Notes under the pieces: generated by a model
The model's input: the letters and a program-made list of their open reading frames with translations, nothing else
What the model was told of the DNA's origin: nothing
Database searches by the model: none
Assembly (NCBI GenBank): GCA_000328365.1
Contig: KB305379.1
Span: 70,857 to 134,856 of the forward strand
Direction: 5' to 3'
Source of the DNA: Capitella teleta
Taxonomy: Eukaryota; Annelida; Polychaeta; Capitellidae
Length of the DNA stretch: 64,000 bases
In this document: in pieces, positions 17,313 to 27,650 of the stretch
Layout: the number at the start of each line of letters is the position of its first letter
Numbering within the stretch: position 1 is the first letter of the stretch
Program-made: the position numbers and the translations under genes

Positions 17313-19573
17313 AAGGAAACTTTTAAATTAAAAAGTCCGTGAACAATTTTTTATGCGTCGTTGCGCGGAACTCTGTGAAGTATAATTCAGCAAATTTCAC
17401 ACATTGATAGTACATGTCATTCTGCGAGTGATTCAAATTTGTAGGTTAAAGGTCAAAGGTCAAGGTCACAGCGATTTTTCAAAGTCTCAATTTGGATCGC
17501 TTCAAGCTCATTCATTAATCAAGCTAGGGTCCTGCAACAAACATCAATTGATCCAGCGCATTAATATGTACAACAATGCATGGCGCAATTACTGCACTCA
17601 GATGCACCGTTCTTGCGTAATCTTGCATAATAATAATTGAGACTTTTGTAAATGCAAATATCTTGGTTGTTAAGCATGTTGTGGCATTGAAAATTGTAGG
17701 GTACATTGCTAGTATAGCCGTCTTACGAAATTATGAGTTTGAATGAGATTGCACAACGGTCAAGTTCATAGCAGTAATTAAAGCATTTAATTGCATAAAT
17801 TATGATAATTATCAATTTTATAAATTTTTATAACTTTTTGAGTTGAGTAATCCGTGTGCTGTCGAGTGTTCGAAAGAAATTTGATTTTTCAGAATATTAT
17901 TAGTATGTTTTTTTGTCAAAATGCATTTTAGGCAAAACTTTGACGCTTTGGTATTCCAATGAACAAAGTTTGGTACTGAATATTTTGAATTCGCTCATGT
18001 CTGTCAATGAGTAAGTGACACTTATTAATGAGGCGAGTTATTTTGGATGTTCCCTGAAAGTTCGAAGGTCAAAGGTCAAGGTCGCAGTTATTTTTCAAAG
18101 TTTCAAATTGGATTGCTTCCAGCTCATTATTTAATTAGGCTAGCGTCTTAAAACATACATCAAATGATTCAGAGTATTAATATGTATAATGATGCATATT
18201 GCTGTTACTGCTCTCAGATGTACCGTTCTTGGGTAATCTTGCATAACAGTAATTACGACTTTTTGATACGTTGATATCTCGTAAGTTTTGCCAGTTGTAT
18301 AGTTGAAATTAGCATACTTTATTGCTACTATAGCCATCTTACGAAATCATTAGTTTAAATGAGGTTGCACCAAGGTCAAGGTCATTGTGCTAATTAAAGC
18401 ATTTAATTGCATAAATTGATGATTATTTCGATTTTTGTGAATTTTGTAACTTTTCTGAATTGCATACAATGTGTGTTGTCGAATCTTAGAAGGAAATGTG
18501 ATAATTCAGAATATTGAAGTGTTTTCAGTCAGAACACATTATAGGCAACACTTAGCACTTTCATCGCATGAATATTTCCATGAACAATGTTTGGTACTGA
18601 ATATTTTGAATTTGCTCATGTCTGTCAATTAGTAAGTTGTACTTATTAATGAAGCAAGTTATTTCGGATTAACACTGAAAGTTTAAAGGTCAAAGGTTAA
18701 AGTTCAAGGTCGCAGTGATTTTTCAAAGTTTCAAATTTGATCGCTACTAACTCATTGACTAGTAATGCTAGCGACTTGTAACTGGCATCAACTGATTCAC
18801 TGCATCGATATGTAAAATAAAGCTTGGAATTATTTCTGCCCCTAGATGCACCGTTCTTGCGTTATCTTGCATAATAGCAATTATGACTTTTTCAAATGCC
18901 GATAACTCAATGGTTATTAAAGTTGTGGACTTGAAATTCACAGAGTATATGCCATGCATACACCTCTTACAAAATCTTGATTTTAAATGAAGTTGCTTGA
19001 AGCTCAAGATCATTGTGGTCATTTAAACATTTAATTGCAAAATTGATTATTATTTTGAATTTGTTTGATCATTAAACTTTTATTGCCATCAAATTTGGCC
19101 AATTGTGACGTTCTTTGACTGTCTGGTGGTATACTGCAATGATAATTGACTTGGCTTACTTCAATTTAATAAGTCCACTGCACATAGCAAGTCTACTAGG
19201 CTGAGCCCAGCTGATCTCCGATAGAGCCATAAATATGTCAACTTCTGTCAACATGCAGACTGAGTTAGTTCATCTGGCGCATTGGGTGTTTCTACACAGC
19301 CTATAGGTGCTGTAGTATTAACAATCCTTGTAATTGTTGAATTTCATGGACTTTCATCGTACATTAAATGATAATGTAAAGTCATGTCATGCAGAAATGC
19401 ATATTTAGCTCATTGGTTGCGGGATTCTGCTGTAAATTCATAAATTGATACATATAGTTTGGCATCATGAACTAATATTGCTGCGATTACGTTCATGTTT
19501 CCTTGATCAATGTTCATCAATAGCTTAATTAAAAAATTTTCCTTGGTCACATCTCTGATTGATTCTTGTTTTA
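17313..19573 (+). mobile_element. non-coding inverted-repeat element, copy A, with internal 615-bp tandem units
   Basis: Starts AAGGAAACTTTTAAATTAAA and ends near 19544 with TTAATTAAAAAATTTTCCTT, which is the inverse, so the piece has terminal inverted repeats of about 20 bp. Identity to copy B (59688-61175) continues about 30 bp past the right repeat, to TTGATTCTTGTTTTA. Inside are about 2.6 tandem units of roughly 615 bp; the unit marker (AGGTCA arrays followed by a TTTTTCAAAGT stretch) falls at 17450, 18066 and 18687. No open frame of note. I infer a non-autonomous DNA transposon or satellite-bearing element; the superfamily is unknown. Confidence 0.7.
17443..17468 (+). promoter_or_regulatory. 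AGGTCA direct-repeat array (DR1 plus DR0) inside element A
   Basis: Three perfect AGGTCA half-sites at 17450-17455, 17457-17462 and 17463-17468: a DR1 followed by a DR0. DR1 is the classical site for RXR-type, HNF4 and COUP-TF nuclear receptors. The array recurs at 18066-18084 (two perfect half-sites and AGGTCG), at 18687-18699 (decayed) and in copy B at 60287-60312. Binding is inferred from motif only. Confidence 0.45.
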
Positions 19574-20837
19574 ATTTTTAGCCACAACAGAATTAGAAGT
19601 AAGAGATAAGTTTGCACACAATTGAATCAAAACATTATCACTTTTAAAACAATTATTCCAAAAAGAAGAAAATCTGTACATAAGCTGTGTATCTAAGTCT
19701 GGTTGGTGCATTAACAGGTAAACATATTTTGATCTCGTGCGTAGATTCAAATTAAGTAATCGCTTAATACATTTTTATAACAAACAATGAAATCATTTAT
19801 ATTACTTAGCGACCAAAGAGGAGAACCATAAAAACTTGTGCAATAGGATTTGAATAATGAACATAGAACATCAGATGAACAGTGATTGTAATGAGAGCAC
19901 AAAATTAATGTCGATCAATTCCTATCTTACTCCATTTTTGATTCTTGGATTCCCATTCTATTAATCTGAATATTTGGGTTTTAAATACGTTTACCTTATG
20001 AATAATATAATTTTATTTGTAGTATATCGATTAAATGTATTGTATTTTGTGTTGAGCTTCTGATTACGTCATTTTGTATGATAAAATGCTTTAAACTGGT
20101 TATTCTGAGTATTCTGTGTACAGTGTAGAGGCTCAAAAAGCTAAAAATAATATTGAGTTCTCGGATGTAAAAGTGGCATTCGAAGATGAAGGACAATTAA
20201 TATTATTCCAAATTTCGACTTAATTGGGAGCATTATCTCTCAAAGTCAGAAACCAAATGAAATTAATCGTTTAATTGCTCTTGAGTGTTTTAATTGTGTG
20301 TTTTGCTTATGGCTCAACTTTTCTTTGCTATGAATGCAAGCAGAATTACTAAATAAAAATTCGCAGAAAAATATAATTTTGTGTTCTTGGAATTGTGCAA
20401 CGGAAACTCTTTTTGCTCATTGTTGCTTATTTTTTAATACATCCGGACAATTAGACCCAGTTTGGTTTTCTTGGTGCTCTTAGTTACATTGTTAATGGTT
20501 CCGTCAAAATGACTCGTTCATTGACTCGTTCAATGACTCATTCATTGCCGACAATCATGGCAAAGAACTGGGAATGAGTCTGCTCGGGTCGAATAGGTAC
20601 ACTTCATCGATTCTGTTGGCTAAATTAATCAACTCAATTCAATTGTGGTTTCTGAGAATTGAGTGATTCCATTAGTGAAGGACACAGGTGCGTGAAACAG
20701 ACGCATGTATCAATTTCAGGGTTGTTAACTTGTGTATTATCCATCAAATGGAAGTGCTACTCAGTGAGGCTTATTTTGATTACAACGTCCATGAATGAAT
20801 GACCAGATTATCACAAATCAGGGGCGTTTAATAAATG
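19574..20837. other. AT-rich spacer
   Basis: Nothing supported. A short direct repeat of GACTCGTTCA/TTGACTC-type words lies near 20511-20545. Confidence 0.4.
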
Positions 20838-21520
20838 TCAACGACTTAAAAACGTTATTTCGTATTTACACATGTTTCGCATGTACAGTAAATCCTTAAT
20901 TAAATTTGCGTTTGTAATATCCTGAAGATTACCATTATTTCTATTGGAAGGTTTCATGGACATAATTTGGTTTCTATGATGAGCAGCTGCTTGCACGAAC
21001 AAGATTGTAGGCATTCTTAATGATAGGATTAGACGACATGTGTAGGGATCGAATGAAACAAAGATTTCTATTGCAAAATTTTCACATATTAGAGGAAGAA
21101 GAGTGCCATGTGTTCTATATGGGAGGTTCAATAAGGATCGCAAGGATTTGCGCCAGGATATATTTATAAATTTCGTTGAAGGGTGACTCAAGTGAAGCTG
21201 CTGTGCTCCGTATAATGGCATGCAAAACGTTTTGAACAACTTATAAACAATATATCAACATGAGTATTCCCAAAATTAGCTTTAATCATGTTCACGTTTG
21301 TCATGAAATCATTGGACATGCGCTTCACTAATTCGCAATGCCTGACATCCCCGATATAATTCCCCAAATGCAGTGCTTCCTCAACGACATCAACAGTGCC
21401 ACCCATGAAATTAACAACTGGAACAAAATCAAAACCACCAAAGACCAATAGCTTACTTTTAGAGGGATTGAATTTAACATCATAGTCATCAGCGAATTTA
21501 GAACATATGAGATGGTTTAT
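20838..21520 (-). mobile_element. LINE reverse transcriptase C-terminal fragment
   Basis: Reading the minus strand from 21510: DDYDVKFNPSKSKLLVFGG, then EALHLGNYIGD, NMIKANFG and, after a shift near 21190-21240, FKTFCMPLYGAQQL, WRKSLRSLLNLPYRTH. This is the region from just after the YADD motif through the thumb and linker of a non-LTR element. One clear frame change and a missing catalytic half mark it as dead. Confidence 0.75.
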
Positions 21521-22189
21521 TGGTGCTGGGGGAGTGTGAGCTATATGTGTGTCTCAACTTATATTGACGTTAATTAACAGATCATCCAAATAACCTGGAG
21601 TGCCTGTGCCCCACCCCCACCCCTCCTTCCCAAAGAAATAAAGGGAGAAGAAAAAACAGGAAAAAGGAACCAATGGTTCCAGAACTTCCGGTGATCAGCT
21701 CAATAAACATTGATGTATCTTTAGGGTTATTATTTTTTGCTTCTAAAGAGTGTTTCCGGGTAACACATCTCGAAAAAATAAGCTATTATCGTTGTTCATC
21801 GGAACTGGATATGACTTTATCACATAATTATGTTCCATTGCATGACAAGGTATGAGTAAAATGATAATGGGGCCTGCCACTGAATCCTTTGTTTTTGGTT
21901 ATCACGCTATCGTTGGTGCACTCGACAGGTGAGTCTGATATTATCAAGATGTTTAGGTCGCAAAAGAGTTGTGTGGGCTGCTGAGTCGAATCGCACACGT
22001 TGCTCATTTTTATTACAATATTGGAGGTAAGTTTGGGTGAGTGCAAGGTACACAGTGTATTTGTGTATAAAAAATAGTTAATATTTTAATTATTCCTATT
22101 AATTTTCATGTTGTTTTCTTTGATCTTTGATTCAACTGGTCGAGGGTAATAATCATGAGGATTTTATTAGCATGGCTGATGAGGCTGAT

Positions 22190-22440
22190 GGTGCAGAAGC
22201 ACAAGCGCAAATTCCCTTCCTTGGGTTGTGCATGAGATATAACCATTAAGTGTGTCCACTCGGAGGGCCATTTCATTCCATATCTTTTGACATAGCATTA
22301 GGAAAATATCCACCCCTTGCTCTCCTCCATTCTTCGGGAGTTCACCAGGTATGTTATCGATCCAGGGAGATTTCTATGTTTCAGTGACTTGATGGCTGCT
22401 CTCTCCTCTCAATATCGGTGGCTTGTCCTCTGCTTGCCAT
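22190..22440 (-). mobile_element. LINE fragment, RTE-like
   Basis: Minus-strand frames give AI.SLKHRNLPGSI, RRMEESKGW and MKWPSEWTHL...PKEGNLR in order, matching the common RTE-type stretch SLKN.KSPGIDNIP...WP..W.....PKKGNL. Heavily mutated. Confidence 0.5.
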
Positions 22441-24224
22441 TCTAAGGAATGCTGCACCGCAATTACGTAACATCAGTAAGAAATGCATTGTGCAATGACA
22501 TTGCATCAATTAAACGTGTTTACAAATGAATGCAACGCTATGACGCAACTAATAGATTGTGCTGAGTAATTGCTCTCTTTTAACGCTTAAAAAGGGTCCT
22601 GTCTTAAAAAGTAAACCTTCATTTCAAATCATACGCATTTTTTTCATATGAGAAAATGGTCCAAATGGTGGTTATGAAGGGATATATGCACGATAAATAT
22701 CAAATTGTGTCCCTTCGGCGCTCAATGTGGGTTCTGTTTTTAATTTTATAGAAACGGCTTTCTTGATTATCAATACAAGATTATATCAAATCAAACAAAT
22801 ACGTGTACATGCCTACATGGGAAACACAATTCACCCGTATTAGTAATGCAAGTATACTTTAGGATTCGCTTACTTGTCAACTTTGAATGAGGTTAGCTGA
22901 GACAATATATATAACTAACAGCCGAAATAATAATGCAGGAAATTGCAAAGGAAAATGCAAACATTGTCGGTGCCGTCAACTGTTCGTTGATCGATCCTCC
23001 AGAACAATCCTAAATCATTTTTCAACTCAAGCGTTCATTTTGCGGCTTCCGAGATGCATGAGTTGAGATCAACCTCCGAACTCCAAACGTCGAATCAGTA
23101 ATTTGAAGCAATTTGTAAAGTCAAGAAATACCCTCAAAAACAAAACGGTGCAGTGATATGGGTTTGTCTTTTAACAGAAGAGTCACCTTGTGGGTATTCC
23201 GAAATTATATAGCCTGAATTGGATAGAAAGCTGAAATATAAGTATAGTTTAGTGTGGATAAGAGGCCACTCCAATTATGAATGATAATTATCTCGGAATA
23301 CGTAGTGCCTTAATTTATGAGGCCCTATTACTACACTACTACTACACTTTTTGGGAAACGCTCAATCCCTGAGTATAAACTTTTGAATCGCCCTGTACAT
23401 GTAATTATTATACTAAATAATAAATATATTGTAAAATCCCAAGTGGCTTCTACATATTTTCATTATTTAATTTGAGCAAGTTGAGAGTTAGCACTCGTTC
23501 CACATGCAGCCTGATTACTGATCAAATCTTTCAAAAATACTCAAATCCCCTAATTTTCGAAATTTTCTTCGCACTTTCAAATACGTACGGAGAAGTTGGA
23601 GCAGATTCGAAGGAAGTAATAAACATGTTTTCCCAGAAATTGAATCAATGGAATGCATTAGATTTCGTAGAATATCGTAAGGGCCAAACCATAAGGAATT
23701 TTTATTTTTTTTTTTTTTTATTTTGTTTTCATAAGAATAAGATGATTCTGTGAGCAAGTATTTCCTGCCTCTCGATCTACGTCATGGGGCTATAAGAGGA
23801 TCAGAGGGATCGTAGTGGTCTAAGATCTTGTATGCTATGATGAGGTCTCCTCAAATAATTATGCTGTGTGCTAGATTGGGAAGATTTGATTTGTAGAGCA
23901 TTTTTTCGCGATTTTAAAGGAAACCTCGTACTAATCTCGTTTGAAGCTTTTCTTTGAAATTCGTATAATAATTTGTCTTGAATGTACGTTAGTCATATAG
24001 TGTAGTGCGGAATGATCACGTGACCTTTTGCCCCGTCGCCTTGACGGGGTTAAATGTGAAGAAAAGGTCATCGAGAACACATTGCTGCGAATACTTCAGG
24101 AGCTATGATTCTAAGTGCGTCCCTGTTTGTTATGTAATAATTATAAAAAGCAGACATATCGATTCCATCTTGGCCTCTTTGAATTAACAAAAGCCAATAG
24201 AATCTTGCACAACAGGTAACGAAA
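22441..24224. other. AT-rich spacer
   Basis: No gene recognised. At 23380-23404 AACTTTTGAATCGCCCTGTA looks like a mariner terminal repeat, and a near-identical word occurs at about 26088-26108 in the same orientation. Confidence 0.4.
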
Positions 24225-25050
24225 TGAACAGAAGTCTTCTTCAAAACACCTCTGACACCAACCTAGCTCTGGCACCCACTTACCTGATTGACATGAATAG
24301 AAGAGTACGTGTGTTGCCCTCAGATCTCCTTTGTATTGTTAATCAACATTTTCTTTTCTTTATTGTTTTGCATTCTTATAGCCAAGGTTGATTTCTTTTC
24401 AAAAGCACGATTACATGCCTTGGCACGACTCTTCCAGAGAGATCTCTGGGGATGCATACCACGCCAACTTTAGTGATTCAACCGTTCATTTTTGTAAAAA
24501 CGAACAATAACACATACATTATCTCTATATTATAAGAAAGTGGGATAATAATTGGTGTTGAATTGTATTCCAGCAGACACATCGTTTCAAAAAGAACACG
24601 TAATCTCGTGGGCAAGATGAATCAATGGGAGCCAGTACAACTATCGTCATCCTAGAAAAGAAGAAGAAAAAGAAAAAAGAAAAGAAGACATCATATGGAT
24701 AATTACAGGCTATATAATATCACCCTGTCTTCCTTCAGCAAAGTTGTCGAAGAAGCCTTCTGTCAACACTTGCATTGTATAGATATGGAAATTAGTTTGT
24801 TAATAAACAAGATGAGCCATCGGGTTATCTCCTCATTGTAAAAAAAAAAAATATAAAAAAAAAAATAAAAATCATAAAATACACGTCTATCCGACATACA
24901 TTCATACCATAATGTGAGTACATGTATACAGAAAACATAAGACCGAGCCCAAATTTGCTAAAAGATTATTAATTTGTGCAAAATTTGAGCGTTTTTAATG
25001 GTTCGCCGAAACCGGAATCTGCAATAATCGCATGAACAAATGACAGGCTT
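24225..25050 (+). repeat. dispersed repeat, copy 2 (uninterrupted)
   Basis: Left third matches 3440-3690 and right third matches 5640-5930 on the same strand. The middle, about 300 bp with A-rich runs, has no obvious counterpart in copy 1, whose middle is replaced by a mariner fossil and other material. No coding capacity. Confidence 0.6.
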
Positions 25051-25674
25051 GTCATGGCAACGGGGGACACGCGAGGACCATTTTTTTTACGAGCGATGGT
25101 TGATGTATGTTCAAATACAATCTCCACAGCTACATGTTGCATGGTGTCTTTTTAAATCTGAACTACGTATCGAATCCCTGCGAGTTCTATCAATTAAGAA
25201 TGGGAGCACAAAGGACGCTAAATAAAGAGCACCAAAAGAAAACAAGCAAAATTTTAGCCCATGTTTTGAGAAGATGAGGAACAAAGAACATTTATAGTGA
25301 CCATGGAAAGAGGGGAAAAAGAGAGGCCTCGGATCGGGATGCTGGGAGCAATGGTCGTGCGGATGGTAATAGAACTCCTTGAAATTCGTAGAGCTGTGGG
25401 AACGGAGGACTACGGTCACCCACGCCTTGCGGTAGGGCACCCATTGTCTAACGAGCAGACGACGCCACAACACGCGGCCAACTAGTGTTACACAATGGTA
25501 GGGCACATATAGATAACAATGAATCAATTCCTGTTCATTGTGTATAATTCAAACGCATAGAGATGAGTTGAATAACACTATGCCATGAGTCATTAAGTCT
25601 CTTCGATCATGCCAGTAATTATTCTTCGATCCTTGATTTAATATTCCAGCATAATCATATTGTTGGAAGTGAAA
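25051..25674. other. spacer with unexplained GC-richer block
   Basis: 25290-25490 is less AT-rich than its surroundings and open for 138 codons on the minus strand, but the protein shows no family signature. Confidence 0.3.
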
Positions 25675-25751
25675 CCAAAAATAATATTTTTGGTTTTTGG
25701 TCAATTTGCAAACAACAAAATCAATATTATTGATTTTGTTGTTTGCAAATT
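25675..25751. repeat. two adjacent perfect palindromes (19 bp and 49 bp)
   Basis: 25675-25693 is a perfect 19-bp palindrome around CCAAAAATA/TATTTTTGG. Nine bases later 25703-25751 is a perfect 49-bp palindrome: 24-base arms beginning AATTTGCAAACAACAAAATC around a single T. Either strand could form a near loop-less hairpin. No promoter, gene or element ends are recognised around it. Confidence 0.9.
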
Positions 25752-26079
25752 AAGTTTGCTAATTCTACATACACGTAATTATAAAAGAAACAGGTTTTCG
25801 TCGTTACTCTTTAGAATAAATGTTCTTGTTACAATTTAGATAACAATCTACGTTAAAGCATCCACTTCATTAGAATAATATAGCGATTGAATTCACAGAT
25901 AAGTCACGACCAAGCGGGGTTCATGGCCCTAGCTTTCATTGCTTATTCCAACGCATGTGATCATAACGTACACTAAGCGAAGGCGCTTTCAATTGCGCTA
26001 TGAATCTACCAATTATTATCTCTTTACTGTAAACTACTTGGGGCTTCGCTCAAGAATCTTTGATAGATAGCAAAATAGC

Positions 26080-26110
26080 AAATGAATAAACTTTTGAATC
26101 ACCCTGTATA
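26080..26110. mobile_element. probable mariner terminal repeat remnant
   Basis: AACTTTTGAATCACCCTGTA followed by TATAA is the typical terminal repeat of many mariner elements. No transposase is visible nearby, so this is only an end or a solo relic. Confidence 0.4.
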
Positions 26111-26339
26111 TAACAGATGCATACACTTCGTGGGAGTCGGATCGGTTCGACTGGCGGTAGATGCGAGACTTGATCCGTGAGCCCATCTGAGCTATGTGTC
26201 CGGCTCTGGAGTGGCCGGGATGTTCGAGGCATCTTGAATAAATAATTAGGTGCAAAAGAAACTGAACGATTTATAATTGGCTTAATAATTAATCCATGTC
26301 TGGGTCTACAAGAATATTTTGCACGGTGCACAAGTCTAT

Positions 26340-27650
26340 GCTCTTCATTTTCAAACCGTTCGCGATCAAAAATTGATTCATTATTATTTTTTATTTTTTT
26401 TTTTTATAATTATTTATTTTTTTTTTTTTGTACGTACAGCCAATCCATGAATGCTGGTAAACATTCTTTCGAGTGTCCATGACAAGATGACTATGATAAG
26501 ACGATGAAATTGACTGGAATTTACTCAAACGAGTGCTTTACTCAAAAGCAATCAGACTTTTGACAAATTTGCATTCTGGGAGGGCTGACGGATTCCTGAA
26601 GTGTAGTATCCAGAAGCCATCTGGAGCGTTTAATTGATCAAAGGGTCACAAACCGCATAATTGAATACAGCTTGCTTCCCTTTGTTTTAATCATGTGTAG
26701 TCATGCATTCACGAGTTGGCCTAACTTAGAAGTCCGGCTAAATTATATTTGCATCATCCAATCAATTTGAAAAAAAAAGAAAAGAAGACAAAATGGAACA
26801 TCGAAATTTTATTTATCGTTGATTTCATGCCTCATAGCATTAATGCATGTGCAACACGCAAAAAAAAAAAATATGAAAAAAAAATACAAAAAAAAGAAAG
26901 AAAAGAAAGCATATTACATACAAAGAAATACAAGATGATACATGAGTTTACAGAGCATAATTATTTTTGATTATTGGAAGAAAAAAAAAATTCCAATCTA
27001 CAATGCAAAATATAACATGGTAGAGAGACAGAATTCAATCAAAATGAAGAGATGTTTATGTGATAAAAAAAGTTTTACTTACATCAAGGGACAAGAATTT
27101 ATTTTACAAAATACTGAGTGAAATTTTGTTCAGCGGTGAACGAATGAATTAAGCATAATTGGTGGAAACGCCCCCAAAGGTCACGAAAGCGATATCTTGG
27201 CTCGCTCTAATCTGACTAAACAACTGAATTGAGAAGAGGCACTGTGACGTCATAGTCACGTGACAAATAATACTCTCACAGCAGCAAAAAGCGAATCACA
27301 GAAATGCTGTTAAAGGCAACATAAAAAACTAAAAAACTTTCTTTTTTTTTTTGGCCAAGGATGGCAGCAGATAATTTATGCATGAAGAGGGGAATATAAG
27401 CACAACGAAGGCAAGGGGTTACACCGAGACTAGACCACTACAAGAAGCAAAAAAAAAAAAAAAAAAACACGCAAAAAAACCCCACAAATACTGCATTTTT
27501 AAATGACTCAAAATTACAAATATTTCATTCATGTGGATATAATTGTTGTTTTTTTTTCAGAGTTTCTTTTCTTTATAAAAAGTGAAGCGAAGATCAGTGA
27601 CAAAAAGGTTTTGACAAAAAGATAAACCTACGAAAAAAAGGACCACAGTC
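26340..27650. other. A/T-rich spacer and MAP1 3' untranslated region
   Basis: Contains several A and T runs. On the minus strand AATAAA occurs at 27098-27103, about 550 bp after the MAP1 stop, so the MAP1 3' UTR probably covers 27090-27650. Confidence 0.4.
27098..27103 (-). terminator. candidate MAP1 polyadenylation signal
   Basis: AATAAA on the minus strand, the first perfect one I see after the MAP1 stop codon. Confidence 0.35.

Noticed and set aside
25111-25527. 138-codon minus-strand frame
   Set aside because: No recognisable domain, splice context or start; probably chance in a GC-richer block.
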